Source of the DNA: Roseomonas mucosa
GTDB taxonomy: Bacteria > Pseudomonadota > Alphaproteobacteria > Acetobacterales > Acetobacteraceae
DNA: 64,000 bases
Assembly (NCBI GenBank): GCA_945878375.1
Contig: CAMDWG010000005.1
Span: 124,001 to 188,000, forward strand
Reading direction: 5' to 3'
The stretch's first letter is position 1; the number at the start of each line of letters is the position of its first letter. The translations under genes and the position numbers were made by a program. Shown one piece after another: positions 20,344 through 28,567 of the stretch. The notes under the pieces are model-generated. The model ran no database searches, was not told where the DNA came from, and saw only the letters and a list, made by a program, of their open reading frames with translations.

Positions 20344-21636
20344 TCAGAAAAATGTGCGGATCGCGCCGGTGACGCGGAAGGCCTCATCCACCAGCGGGAT
20401 GACCTGCCACTTGTCGAAGGTCGTGCACGGGTGGCCGACGCCCAGCACGACGATGTCCCCCACCCGCAGCAGCCCATCGGCCGGCCCCGTCAGGTAGCCG
20501 TGCTGGTCGTTCATGCCGCTGACCTTGTGGAAGGCGCCGAAGGGCACCGCCTGCGTGTCGTTGGCGCGCAGCAGGCGCAACGGCACGGGCCAGCCGGTAT
20601 CGAAGGAAATGTCGCGCTTGCCGCAGGTGATGATGGCGCGGCCCGGCTCCGGCACCGATTGCACATGCGCCCAGACCTCCATCGCCGCGCGCAGGTCGCC
20701 GGGCGGGTAGTCCAGGCCGAGGCTCTCCTTCCGCATGCGGCGATAGGCCTGTTCGTAGCCCATGCTGTCATGCGTCAGGTAGCAGCCGCTCCGCAGCACG
20801 CGGCGGACGGGGCGGCCGAGATCGCCGGCCTCCGCCAGCCTTGGGCCGATGCGGTCGAAGAAGGCCGTGCCGCCGGCGGTCAGCAGGATCTCCTCCGCGC
20901 CGAACAGCCCCTCCGCCGCGCAGGCGCGGGCGGTGGCGGCGAGCATGCCGAGGAAGGCATCGACCTGCGCGGTTTCCGCCAACAGGCCCTCGAAGGCCTC
21001 GACGCCCGCCAGCGCCAGGCCCGGGGCGGCGGCGATGGCGCGCGCGACGTCCAGCGCCGCTTCCGTGCTGCGTGCACCCGTGCGCCCGCCCTTGGCGCCG
21101 ACCTCGAGCAGCACCCTCAGGGGGCAGTCCAGCTGTGCCCGCGCGGCCCCCGCGGCCAGTCCCTCGACCACCGCGAGGCTGTCGGCCAGCACGAACAGAT
21201 CGAAGCCGGGATCGCGCAGCGCGTCGAAGGCGGCATCGACGGCGATGCGGCCGATCGGCTGGTTCGCCCAGATCACGCGCGGGATGCCGAAGCGGCGCGC
21301 CACCTGCAGCTGGTGGGCGGTGGCGACGGTGATGCCCCAGGCGCCCTCCGCCAGTTGCAACTGCCACAGCTGCGGCGACATGGTCGTCTTGCCATGCGGG
21401 CAGAGCGACAGGCCGTTGCGCCGCGCGAAATCGGCCATCCAGGCCGCGTTGCGGCGCATGATGTCCACGCGCAGCACGGCGAGTGGCAGAGGCATGTCCG
21501 GCAGAAGCCAGCCCTGCGCCGCGACCTGATCCAGTCGCAGCGCGGCGCCGGGCTTCACGCCCTTGATGGTCCCGTCGAGCGGGAGGCCGGCGATCGCCTC
21601 ATCCCGCGGGAAAAGAGGATCGCCGGCGCTGTGCAT
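20344..21636 (-). CDS. D-threonine aldolase / D-serine dehydratase-like PLP enzyme
   Basis: Fold-type III PLP enzyme (alanine-racemase-like barrel), 430 residues, of the family that includes metal-activated D-threonine aldolase, eukaryotic-type D-serine dehydratase and 3-hydroxyaspartate dehydratase. The PLP lysine is in LSLCPHGKTTMSPQL (near residue 75). The C-terminal GVGHPCTTFDKW carries the His and Cys that bind zinc in these enzymes. Exact substrate is undetermined; database annotations for this group often say amino acid deaminase. ATG 21636 lies 5 bases after the stop of the enoyl-CoA hydratase gene, so both are one operon. Confidence 0.8.
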   Translation of the reverse strand: MHSAGDPLFPRDEAIAGLPLDGTIKGVKPGAALRLDQVAAQGWLLPDMPLPLAVLRVDIMRRNAAWMADFARRNGLSLCPHGKTTMSPQLWQLQLAEGAWGITVATAHQLQVARRFGIPRVIWANQPIGRIAVDAAFDALRDPGFDLFVLADSLAVVEGLAAGAARAQLDCPLRVLLEVGAKGGRTGARSTEAALDVARAIAAAPGLALAGVEAFEGLLAETAQVDAFLGMLAATARACAAEGLFGAEEILLTAGGTAFFDRIGPRLAEAGDLGRPVRRVLRSGCYLTHDSMGYEQAYRRMRKESLGLDYPPGDLRAAMEVWAHVQSVPEPGRAIITCGKRDISFDTGWPVPLRLLRANDTQAVPFGAFHKVSGMNDQHGYLTGPADGLLRVGDIVVLGVGHPCTTFDKWQVIPLVDEAFRVTGAIRTFF

Positions 21637-21641
21637 GGTGC

Positions 21642-22448
21642 TCAGCGGCCCTTGAACTGGGGCGGGCGCTTCTCCATGAAGGCGCGGCGGCCTTCGATGT
21701 AGTCCTCGCTGGCGAAGCACTGCTTCACCAGGCGGTCGCACATCTCCTCATTCGCCGCGCCGCGATCCTTCAGCGCCTCGTTGATGATCGCCTTGGAACT
21801 GCCGACCGTCAGCGGCGCGTTCCCCGCGATCATCTTCGCGTAGTCCAGCACATAGGCTTCCAGCGCGTCGTTCGGCACCACGCGGTTGGTCAGGCCCATG
21901 ATGCGCGCTTCTTCCGACGTCCACTTCTTCGCGGTGAAGAAAATCTCCTTCGCGAAGGACGGACCGACGAGGTCCACCAGGCGCCGCAGGCCCGACAGCG
22001 GGTAGCCGAGGCCGAGCTTCGCGGCCGGCACGCCGAAGCTTGCCGTCTCGCCGCAGATGCGGAGGTCGCAGCAGACCGCGAGCGCGGTGCCGCCGCCGAT
22101 GCAATGGCCCTGGATCATCGCGATGGTGGGCTTCGGGCAATTGGCGAGCAGGTCATAGACCTTCGCGGTCTGCGCCTGATAGGCGGCCACCGCCGCTTCG
22201 CCCGAGCGTTCGGATTCGAACTTCGAGATGTCGGCGCCGGAGACGAAGGCCTTGCCGCCCGCGCCGGTGATGACGACCACGCGAACTTCGGGGTCGGCGG
22301 TGAAGTCGGTCAGGATGCGCTCGGCCGCTTCCCACATCTCCATCGAGACGGCGTTGTGCCGCTCAGGGTTGTTGAAGGTCATCCAGCCGATGCCGTCGGC
22401 CTTGCGCCCGAGCATCTTCTCGGACCCGGTGATCATCATGCCGTCCAT
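21642..22448 (-). CDS. enoyl-CoA hydratase/isomerase family protein
   Basis: Crotonase-fold enzyme of 268 residues. The oxyanion-hole segments are present: GKAFVSGADISKF near residue 65 and IQGHCIGGGTALAVCCDLRI near residue 110, and the C-terminal ERRPPQF-like end (FMEKRPPQFKGR) is typical. One of the two usual catalytic Glu positions is not obvious (VPAAKLGLGYP region), so hydratase, isomerase or another crotonase activity are all possible. The start ATG 22448 follows AAGGAAA. It is the middle gene of a CoA-transferase/hydratase/PLP enzyme operon. Confidence 0.85.
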   Translation of the reverse strand: MDGMMITGSEKMLGRKADGIGWMTFNNPERHNAVSMEMWEAAERILTDFTADPEVRVVVITGAGGKAFVSGADISKFESERSGEAAVAAYQAQTAKVYDLLANCPKPTIAMIQGHCIGGGTALAVCCDLRICGETASFGVPAAKLGLGYPLSGLRRLVDLVGPSFAKEIFFTAKKWTSEEARIMGLTNRVVPNDALEAYVLDYAKMIAGNAPLTVGSSKAIINEALKDRGAANEEMCDRLVKQCFASEDYIEGRRAFMEKRPPQFKGR

Positions 22449-22524
22449 GGGCGTTTCCTTTCGCCGATTGCTATCCTGCGGGCGATGCCGCGCGGGCCCC
22501 CACCCTCCCGCTTCGCGGGCCCCT

Positions 22525-22591
22525 CCCTCCCCCGCTGCGCGGGAGAGGGAAGAGGTGCTCCCTTCTCCCTCTCCCGCGCAGCGGGGGAGGG
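22525..22591. repeat. long REP-like inverted repeat
   Basis: Two perfect 26-base arms (22525-22550 and 22566-22591) built on the core CCCGCTGCGCGGGAGAGGGA and a 15-base loop, inside the gap between two leftward genes; a small CCCGC/GCGGG hairpin (about 22507-22519) lies beside it. The polypurine/polypyrimidine pattern is that of intergenic REP-like elements common in GC-rich proteobacteria. It could also serve as a terminator or mRNA-end stabiliser for the CoA-transferase gene. Confidence 0.8.
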
Positions 22592-22630
22592 CTGGGGAGG
22601 GGGCGGCGACGCGCGCGCCGCGTCTTCGAT

Positions 22631-23842
22631 TCAGATCACCTGGCGCGCGCGCAGGTCGTCGATGGTGGCCTGGTCCAGCCCGTATTCGGCCAGGATCGCA
22701 TCCGTGTGCTCACCGAGTTCTGGCGGATGCGCGACGATCTTCGACGGCGTGCGCGACAGCCGGATCGGCTGGCTGACATAGGCGACCTCGCGGCCGGCGC
22801 TTTCCTCGGATGTCTGCGCGAGGCCCAGGTGCTGCACCTGCGGGTCGGCGAACATCTCATCCACCCTGTAGATCGGGCCGCAGGGCACGCCGCCCTCGTT
22901 CAGCGCCGCGACCCAATGCGCGGTGGTGTTGGTGCGCGTCGTCTTATCGAGTTCCGCATTCAGCTCGTCGCGGTGCTGGCTGCGGCCGCCGGAAGTCTTG
23001 TAGCGCTCATCCGCCAGCAAATCGTCGCGGCCGAGTGCGCGCGCGCAGCGTTCCCAGATCTTGTTCCCCGACGCGGCGATGTTCATGTACCCGTCCGAGG
23101 TCGTGAAGACGCCGGTCGGGATCGAGGTGGGGTGGTTGTTACCCGCCTGCTTCGGCACCTGGCCTTCCATCAGCCAGCGGCTGGCCTGGAAGTCCAGCAT
23201 GAAGACCTGCGCCTGCAGCAGCGAGGTCTGCACCCACTGCCCCTTGCCCGACACTTCGCGTTCCAGCAGCGCCACCAGGATACCCTGGGCGGCGAAGATG
23301 CCGGCCGTCAGGTCCGCGATGGGAATGCCGACGCGCACCGGGCCCTGGCCTGGCAGGCCGGTGATGGACATTAGCCCGCCCATGCCCTGCGCGATCTGGT
23401 CGAAGCCCGGCCGCGTCGCATAGGGCCCGTCCTGGCCGAAGCCGGAGATCGAGGCGTAGACGATGCGCGGATTCACCTTCGCCATCGACTCATAGTCGAT
23501 GCCCAGGCGCTGCTTCACGTCGGGCCGAAAGTTCTCGACGATGACGTCGGCGCTCTCCGCCAGCTTCTTGAACAACGCGACGCCTTCGGGGGACTTCAGA
23601 TTCAGCGTCATGCCGCGCTTGTTGCGGTGCAGGTTCTGGAAGTCCGAGCCCTGGCGCGGCCCGCCCATCGGGTCGCCTTCGTCGAGAGCGGGCGGCATCT
23701 CGATCTTGATGACCTGGGCGCCCCAATCGGCCAACTGGCGGACGCAGGTGGGGCCAGATCGCACGCGCGTCAGGTCCAGCACCCGAAAACGGGACAGCGC
23801 GGTCGAGGCCTGCGTCGGTTGCGGCATGTGACCTTCGGGCAT
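22631..23842 (-). CDS. CaiB/BaiF (class III) CoA-transferase
   Basis: 403 residues, formyl-CoA-transferase-like fold. Family signatures: RVLDLTRVRSGPTCVRQLADWGAQVIKIE at the N-terminus (short pieces TRVRSGPTCVRQL and GAQVIKIE), ENFRPDVKQRLGID, ASISGFGQDGPYATRPGFDQ with the catalytic Asp, and the GGVPCGPIY region near the C-terminus. The acyl acceptor is unknown. ATG 23842 follows a TAGGAGGA ribosome site seven bases away. It is the first gene of the leftward operon and diverges from the GntR gene across a 93-base regulatory gap. Confidence 0.9.
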   Translation of the reverse strand: MPEGHMPQPTQASTALSRFRVLDLTRVRSGPTCVRQLADWGAQVIKIEMPPALDEGDPMGGPRQGSDFQNLHRNKRGMTLNLKSPEGVALFKKLAESADVIVENFRPDVKQRLGIDYESMAKVNPRIVYASISGFGQDGPYATRPGFDQIAQGMGGLMSITGLPGQGPVRVGIPIADLTAGIFAAQGILVALLEREVSGKGQWVQTSLLQAQVFMLDFQASRWLMEGQVPKQAGNNHPTSIPTGVFTTSDGYMNIAASGNKIWERCARALGRDDLLADERYKTSGGRSQHRDELNAELDKTTRTNTTAHWVAALNEGGVPCGPIYRVDEMFADPQVQHLGLAQTSEESAGREVAYVSQPIRLSRTPSKIVAHPPELGEHTDAILAEYGLDQATIDDLRARQVI

Positions 23843-23895
23843 CGGCGGTTCCTCCTACAGCGCACCTGCTTACCACTGGCGCCGGCCGGCGCAAA

Positions 23896-23928
23896 CTGTT
23901 GACAGGCGACAGTCGCCGGAAGCAGTGT
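23896..23928 (+). promoter_or_regulatory. GntR promoter with overlapping palindromes
   Basis: A consensus -35 TTGACA at 23899-23904 is followed by a perfect palindrome GGCGAC-A-GTCGCC (23905-23917) in the spacer and CAGTGT (23923-23928) as a weak -10 at 18 bases. A second palindrome, CTGT-TG-ACAG (23896-23905), overlaps the -35. Such placement suits autorepression by the GntR protein and possibly joint control of the divergent operon. The -10 to ATG distance would make the GntR mRNA nearly leaderless. Confidence 0.5.
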
Positions 23929-23935
23929 CGCGTCC

Positions 23936-24820
23936 ATGGAGGAAACAGGCAAGCGCCCCAGGAACGGGACCGCCCGCGGCGCTTCGGCGCCGACAGCGCG
24001 CGCGCCTTTGCCGGAAGCCAGCCCCTCTCCTCTCGATATCGTCCGCACTCGCTCCCTCTCATCCCTCGTCGCGCAAGAGATCGAGCGGATGATCCTCGCC
24101 GGCAGTCTCGCCGCCGGCGAACGCCTGAACGAAGCCGCGCTGGCCACCAGCCTCGGCGTCTCCCGCGGCCCGGTGCGGGAGGCCGTGCGTGGCCTAGAAC
24201 GCAGCGGCCTTGTCGTCGCCGTGCGCAACCAGGGCAGCTATGTCCGGCAGGTGAGCGCCGAGGAGGCGCTCGAGATCTACGACATCCGCGCCGCCATCAC
24301 GGGCCTCGCCTGTGCGCGGCTGGCGGAGGTCGGCACGGCCGCGCAGCTTGCCACGCTGCGCGCCATGGTGAAGCGCATGGAAGCGGCTTGGCGCGCGGAT
24401 GAGGCCACGGCCTACTACGCCGGCAATCTCGACTTCCACGCGGCGCTGCTGGAATTCGGCGGCGGCCCGCGCGCAAGGCGCCTCTATGCCGAACTCGGCA
24501 ACGAGTTGCACCTGTATCGCCGCCGTGCCCTGGTCCAGCCCGAGAATATGCGCGAGAGCAACGCCGAACACGCGGCCATCCTGCGCGCCATCGCGGCCCG
24601 CGATTCCGCCACCGCCCGCGCGGCTGGGGAAGCGCACATCGCTGGCGGCAAGCGTCGCTTCCAGTCCACTGGCGCAACGTCCGCGCCTGCTACGTCCACC
24701 AAGACGCCGCGCCAAGCGGCACCGAAGGGAGAACACCATGACCAAGACCACAAGGATCGGCCGTCGCGGCCTGCTGGCCGGCGCCTCGGCGCTCGGCGGC
24801 GCACTGTGCGCCCCCGCTAG
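23936..24820 (+). CDS. GntR family transcriptional regulator (FCD domain)
   Basis: 294 residues. The winged helix-turn-helix is at about residues 38-105 (ERLNEAALATSLGVSRGPVREAVRGLE), and the FCD effector domain follows with YDIRAAITGLACARLAE and the typical His residues in NLDFHAALLEF and EHAAILRAI. The FCD domain ends near residue 247. The last 45 residues are Pro/Arg-rich with no family match and come from reading 83 bases into tctC in another frame. Metal or organic-acid binding is expected from the family. It likely controls the tctCBA genes and the divergent CoA-transferase operon. Confidence 0.85.
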   Translation: MEETGKRPRNGTARGASAPTARAPLPEASPSPLDIVRTRSLSSLVAQEIERMILAGSLAAGERLNEAALATSLGVSRGPVREAVRGLERSGLVVAVRNQGSYVRQVSAEEALEIYDIRAAITGLACARLAEVGTAAQLATLRAMVKRMEAAWRADEATAYYAGNLDFHAALLEFGGGPRARRLYAELGNELHLYRRRALVQPENMRESNAEHAAILRAIAARDSATARAAGEAHIAGGKRRFQSTGATSAPATSTKTPRQAAPKGEHHDQDHKDRPSRPAGRRLGARRRTVRPR

Positions 24821-25721
24821 CCTTCGCGCGCAGGAGGCCTTCCCCTCCCGCACCATCGAAGTCGTCACGCATGCCGGCGTCGGTGGCGGCACGGACATCA
24901 CCGCGCGCATGATGATGGTCGGCGCGCCGGGCGAGTTCCGGCAGGAGCTGACGGTGGTGAATCGCACCGCCGGGTCGGGTGCGCAGGCGCTGCAATACCT
25001 CGCCTCCAAGCCGGCGGATGGACACACCATCATCCTGATGACGCAGACCCATCTGCTGACCATGCTGCGCAACCGCAACCTGCCGCAGCTGACGGACCTG
25101 ATCCCGCTGGCGCGCGCGACGGACGATCCGCAGATGGTGCTGGTGCGCCGCGACAGCCCGCTCCGCACGCCGCAGGACCTGCTCACCGCCGGCCGCGCGC
25201 GGTCGCTGCGCTTCGGCGGCACGCATGTGGGCGGGGTTGATCATGTCGCGGTCTTCGCCTTCGGCCGCGCCGCGCAGCTGCAGCAGCCGACCCTCGTGCC
25301 CTTCCGTGGCGGCGGCGATATCGTGATCAACCTGGTTGGCGGCAACATCGATGTCGGCCTGCTGAACCCGGCCGAGGCCGAATCCCAGCTGCGCGCCGGC
25401 GAGGTTCGCCCGCTGATGGTGCTGTCGGCCACCCGCATGAAGGCCTTCCCCGATACCCCGACCGCCCGGGAACTCGGCATCAATGCCGTGGCCTCCACCG
25501 TGCGTGGCTTCGCAACCTTGCGCGGCACCCCGGAGGATCGCGTGGCGCGGCTGGAACAGGGCCTGGTTCGCGCCATGTCCAGCCCGCTCTATCGCGGCTA
25601 CCTGGAGAACACCGGCCAGAGCCCGGAATCGGTCGTTGGGCGCGAGGCCTGGGGCCGCCAGCTGGCCGGTTTCCATGAGGAAGGGCGGGAGGCGCTGACC
25701 TCGCTCGGCCTGCTGCGATGA
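24738..25721 (+). CDS. tctC: TTT transporter substrate-binding receptor (TctC)
   Basis: Periplasmic receptor of a tripartite tricarboxylate transporter, 327 residues. A twin-arginine-like signal IGRRGLLAGASALGG leads to cleavage after LRAQ; then FPSRTIEVVTHAGVGGGTDITARM resembles the ligand-binding P-loop segment of Bug/TctC proteins. The start is ATG 24738 with AGGGAGAACACC upstream, inside the 3' end of the GntR frame. It overlaps tctB by ATGA. The ligand is not predictable from the sequence. Confidence 0.88.
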   Translation: MTKTTRIGRRGLLAGASALGGALCAPASLRAQEAFPSRTIEVVTHAGVGGGTDITARMMMVGAPGEFRQELTVVNRTAGSGAQALQYLASKPADGHTIILMTQTHLLTMLRNRNLPQLTDLIPLARATDDPQMVLVRRDSPLRTPQDLLTAGRARSLRFGGTHVGGVDHVAVFAFGRAAQLQQPTLVPFRGGGDIVINLVGGNIDVGLLNPAEAESQLRAGEVRPLMVLSATRMKAFPDTPTARELGINAVASTVRGFATLRGTPEDRVARLEQGLVRAMSSPLYRGYLENTGQSPESVVGREAWGRQLAGFHEEGREALTSLGLLR

Positions 25722-26191
25722 CCGCCTCCACCGCGCCGTCGCGGACGAGCCCCGTCAACCGCATCAGCGCGGCGCTGGTCGCGCTGGTGGCGGCGGCGGC
25801 GTTCGCTGGCACCTATCTCTTCGATCCGGTGCCGCCGGGCCTTCCCGGGCTCGGCGCGGTGGAGTTCCCGCGCCTCATCTGCCTGATCATCCTCGGCCTT
25901 GCGGCGTTGCTGGCGCTGCAGGAGCCGGGGCCGCCCGATCCCGAGAATGTCGCACCCGACGGCCCCGCGCTGGCGATCTGGGGCTGCTGCCTGCTGTTCC
26001 TGCCGGCGATGGCGCTCGTCGGCCTGCTCGGCGCCGGGGCGCTGTTCCTGGTCGCCGCGGGCTGGATCTGGGGCGAGCGGCGCATTCCGCTGCTGCTCGC
26101 GGTCTCGGGCGGGCTCACCCTCGCGCTGTGGCTTGTGTTCGTGAAGGCGTTCCGGCTCACCTTGCCCGGCGGCCTGGTCTTCGGGGGTTAG
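25718..26191 (+). CDS. tctB: TTT transporter small permease (TctB)
   Basis: 157 residues with four hydrophobic helices: ISAALVALVAAAAFAGTYL, FPRLICLIILGLAALLALQ, IWGCCLLFLPAMALVGLLG and the following pair of segments, as expected for TctB. Inner-membrane partner of TctA. ATG 25718 overlaps the tctC stop by four bases; tctA starts four bases after its stop. Low sequence conservation is normal in this family; the call rests on topology and gene order. Confidence 0.85.
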   Translation: MTASTAPSRTSPVNRISAALVALVAAAAFAGTYLFDPVPPGLPGLGAVEFPRLICLIILGLAALLALQEPGPPDPENVAPDGPALAIWGCCLLFLPAMALVGLLGAGALFLVAAGWIWGERRIPLLLAVSGGLTLALWLVFVKAFRLTLPGGLVFGG

Positions 26192-26195
26192 GCGC

Positions 26196-27695
26196 GTGGA
26201 CGCTTTCCTTGCCGGGCTCGCCATCATGGCGGACCCTTATGTGATGATGATGGTGCTGCTGGGCACCGTGCTCGGCATCTTCGTCGGTGCGCTGCCCGGC
26301 ATCAGCGGGTCCACCACCATCGCGCTGCTGCTGCCGATGACGATCGCGATGGGCCCGATCCCGGCGATCTGCTTCCTCGGCGCCATCTACTGCGCGGCCA
26401 ATTTCGGCGGCTCCATCACCGCCATCCTGGTGAATGCGCCGGGTGATCCTTCCGCCAGCGCCACCGCGCTCGAAGGCTACAAGATGGCGGAGAAGGGGCA
26501 GGCCGGGCTCGCGCTCGGCATGTCCGCCGTCTCCTCCGCGATCGGCGGCATCGTCAGCGTCATCGTGCTGATCTTCGCCGCGCCGATGCTGGCGCGCGCG
26601 GCCTACAGCTTCGGCCCGCCGGAATACTTCGCCCTCGCGTTGTTCGGGCTTTCCATGTGCGCGGCGATCGGCGGCGACAGCGCGGCCAAGAACCTGATCG
26701 CGGCCGCGCTCGGCCTGTTGATCGCGACCGTCGGGATGGACCTGACCACCGGGGTCGAGCGCTATGCCTTCGGCGTGATGGAGTTGGCCGATGGCATCGG
26801 CTTCGTGCCCGTGCTGATCGGCCTGTTCGCGGTGGGGGAGATGCTGGACCAGGCGGCGCGCCGCTATGGCAAGGCGCAGATCATCTTCGCGGACGCCGCC
26901 CGCGTGCCCGGCTGGGCCGAGATGAAGAAGTGCAACCGCTCCATCTGGATCGGCAGCGGCATCGGCACCTTCATCGGTGCGCTGCCCGCGCTGGGCGCGA
27001 CCACCGCCGCGCTGATCGGCTACAACGAGACGCGCCGCTGGTCGAAGCACAAGCATGAATTCGGCAAGGGCAGCATCGAAGGCGTGGCGGGGCCGGAAGC
27101 GGCGAACAACGCTGCCGTCGGCGGGTCCATGGTGCCGACGCTGGCGCTCGGCATCCCCGGCAGCGCCACGACCGCGATCATCCTGGCGGGCCTCATCGTG
27201 CAGGGCATCCGCCCGGGGCCGCATCTGTTCACCGAACAGCCCACGCTGCTCTATGCCGTCTTCGCCTCCATGCTGGCGGCGAACATCTTCTACCTGGTGA
27301 TGGGCCTGTCCATGGCGCGGCTCTTTGCGCGCATCAGCCTCATCCCGCCCGCCTTCCTCTGGCCCGCGGTCTTCGTGCTGTCGGTGATCGGCGCCTATGG
27401 GCCGAACCAGTCGCTCGGCGATGTCTATGTGATGCTGGTCGCTGGCGTGGTCGGCTTCCTGTTCCGCCGCGCCGGTTTTTCGCCCGCACCGCTGATCATG
27501 GGCCTCGTGCTGGGCGGCATGGTGGAGGAGACGCTGAAGCAGTCGCTGATCATCTTCGGCGACGACGCCGGCAGCGTGCTGGCCGGCTTCCTCGGCCGGC
27601 CGATCGCGATGTCGCTGTTCGTGGTGACGGCGGCGGGGCTGCTCTGGCCGGTGGCCGCGCGGCTGTTCCGGGGCCGCCGCGCTGCGCAGGCGTAA
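26196..27695 (+). CDS. tctA: TTT transporter large permease (TctA)
   Basis: 499-residue inner-membrane protein with about 11-12 helices. The conserved TctA signatures GALPGISGSTTIALLLP (near residue 30) and ALPALGATTAALIGYNETRRWSKH (near residue 260) are intact, together with FGGSITAILVNAPGDPS. Start is GTG 26196, four bases after tctB. It makes a complete tctCBA set with its own receptor and regulator. Its stop TAA abuts the stop of the convergent SDR gene with no base between. Confidence 0.93.
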   Translation: MDAFLAGLAIMADPYVMMMVLLGTVLGIFVGALPGISGSTTIALLLPMTIAMGPIPAICFLGAIYCAANFGGSITAILVNAPGDPSASATALEGYKMAEKGQAGLALGMSAVSSAIGGIVSVIVLIFAAPMLARAAYSFGPPEYFALALFGLSMCAAIGGDSAAKNLIAAALGLLIATVGMDLTTGVERYAFGVMELADGIGFVPVLIGLFAVGEMLDQAARRYGKAQIIFADAARVPGWAEMKKCNRSIWIGSGIGTFIGALPALGATTAALIGYNETRRWSKHKHEFGKGSIEGVAGPEAANNAAVGGSMVPTLALGIPGSATTAIILAGLIVQGIRPGPHLFTEQPTLLYAVFASMLAANIFYLVMGLSMARLFARISLIPPAFLWPAVFVLSVIGAYGPNQSLGDVYVMLVAGVVGFLFRRAGFSPAPLIMGLVLGGMVEETLKQSLIIFGDDAGSVLAGFLGRPIAMSLFVVTAAGLLWPVAARLFRGRRAAQA

Positions 27696-28421
27696 TTACA
27701 TGGGCGCCATGCCCACGGTCATGCCGCCGCAGACATAGACGACCTGGCCGGTGACGAAGCCGGCCCGGTCGTCGAGGAAGAAGGCGCAGCCATGCGCCAC
27801 ATCCTCCGGCGTGCCGAGGCGCTTCACCGGCACGCCTTCGATGATGGCGCGCGTCTTCGGGCTGTTGTCGGGGTTGGCGCGGCGGAACAGATCGGTCGCG
27901 ATGGGGCCGGGGCCGATCGCGTTCACCGTGATGCCCTGGCCGGCCAGTTCCAGCGCCCAGGTCCGCGTCAGCCCGATCAGCCCGGCCTTGCTGGCCGCGT
28001 AGGCGGTCCGCAATTCCTTGCCCAGCGCGGCGCGTGACGCGATGTTGACGATGCGCCCGAAGCCTGCATCGCGCATCACCGGCAGCAGCGCCTGCGCGGC
28101 CAGGATCGCGCTGCGGAGGTTCACGTCGAGCACCGCCGCCAGATCCTCGACCGAGGTGTCCTCCAGCAGCGCGGGACGCACGATGCCGACATTGTTCACC
28201 AGCCGCCTGGGCGCGTGGCGGGTGGCGGCCTCGGCCAGCGCGGCGCGCGCCTGCGCGGTGTCGGCGAAATCGCAGCGGATGAAGACCTCGTTCGGCAGGG
28301 GATCGGCCGGAGCGTGCAGGTCGAGGATAACCGGCCGCCAGCCGGCTTCCGCCGCGCGGCGTGCGATGGCGCGGCCGATGCCGCCCGCGCCGCCGGTGAT
28401 CAGGATCGCTTCATGCTGCAT
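27696..28421 (-). CDS. short-chain dehydrogenase/reductase
   Basis: NAD(P)-dependent oxidoreductase, 241 residues. The cofactor motif TGGAGGIG is at residues 8-15, the NNVG motif follows, and the catalytic Ser (IVNIASRAAL), Tyr and Lys (AYAASKAG) are all present; GPGPIATDLF and VTGQVVYVCGG are typical of FabG-like SDRs. The frame is open to 28532, but ATG 28421 (MQHEAILITGG) is the natural start. The substrate is unknown; the gene is convergent with tctA. Confidence 0.88.
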   Translation of the reverse strand: MQHEAILITGGAGGIGRAIARRAAEAGWRPVILDLHAPADPLPNEVFIRCDFADTAQARAALAEAATRHAPRRLVNNVGIVRPALLEDTSVEDLAAVLDVNLRSAILAAQALLPVMRDAGFGRIVNIASRAALGKELRTAYAASKAGLIGLTRTWALELAGQGITVNAIGPGPIATDLFRRANPDNSPKTRAIIEGVPVKRLGTPEDVAHGCAFFLDDRAGFVTGQVVYVCGGMTVGMAPM

Positions 28422-28567
28422 TCGGATCGTGCCCCCGGCCTGCGCGGCGCTGCCCGCCCCCATCGGCATCGGCACGCCCAGGCGAAGATGGTGGGGCGCT
28501 CGCACGCGGGGCGCAACCGCAGGGGCCGGCATGGCGCGACGCCACCGATTGCCCGTAAACTCGCCCC

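Noticed and set aside
22449-22630. A short coding frame across the REP-like repeat
   Set aside because: The frames there are only translations of the inverted repeat.
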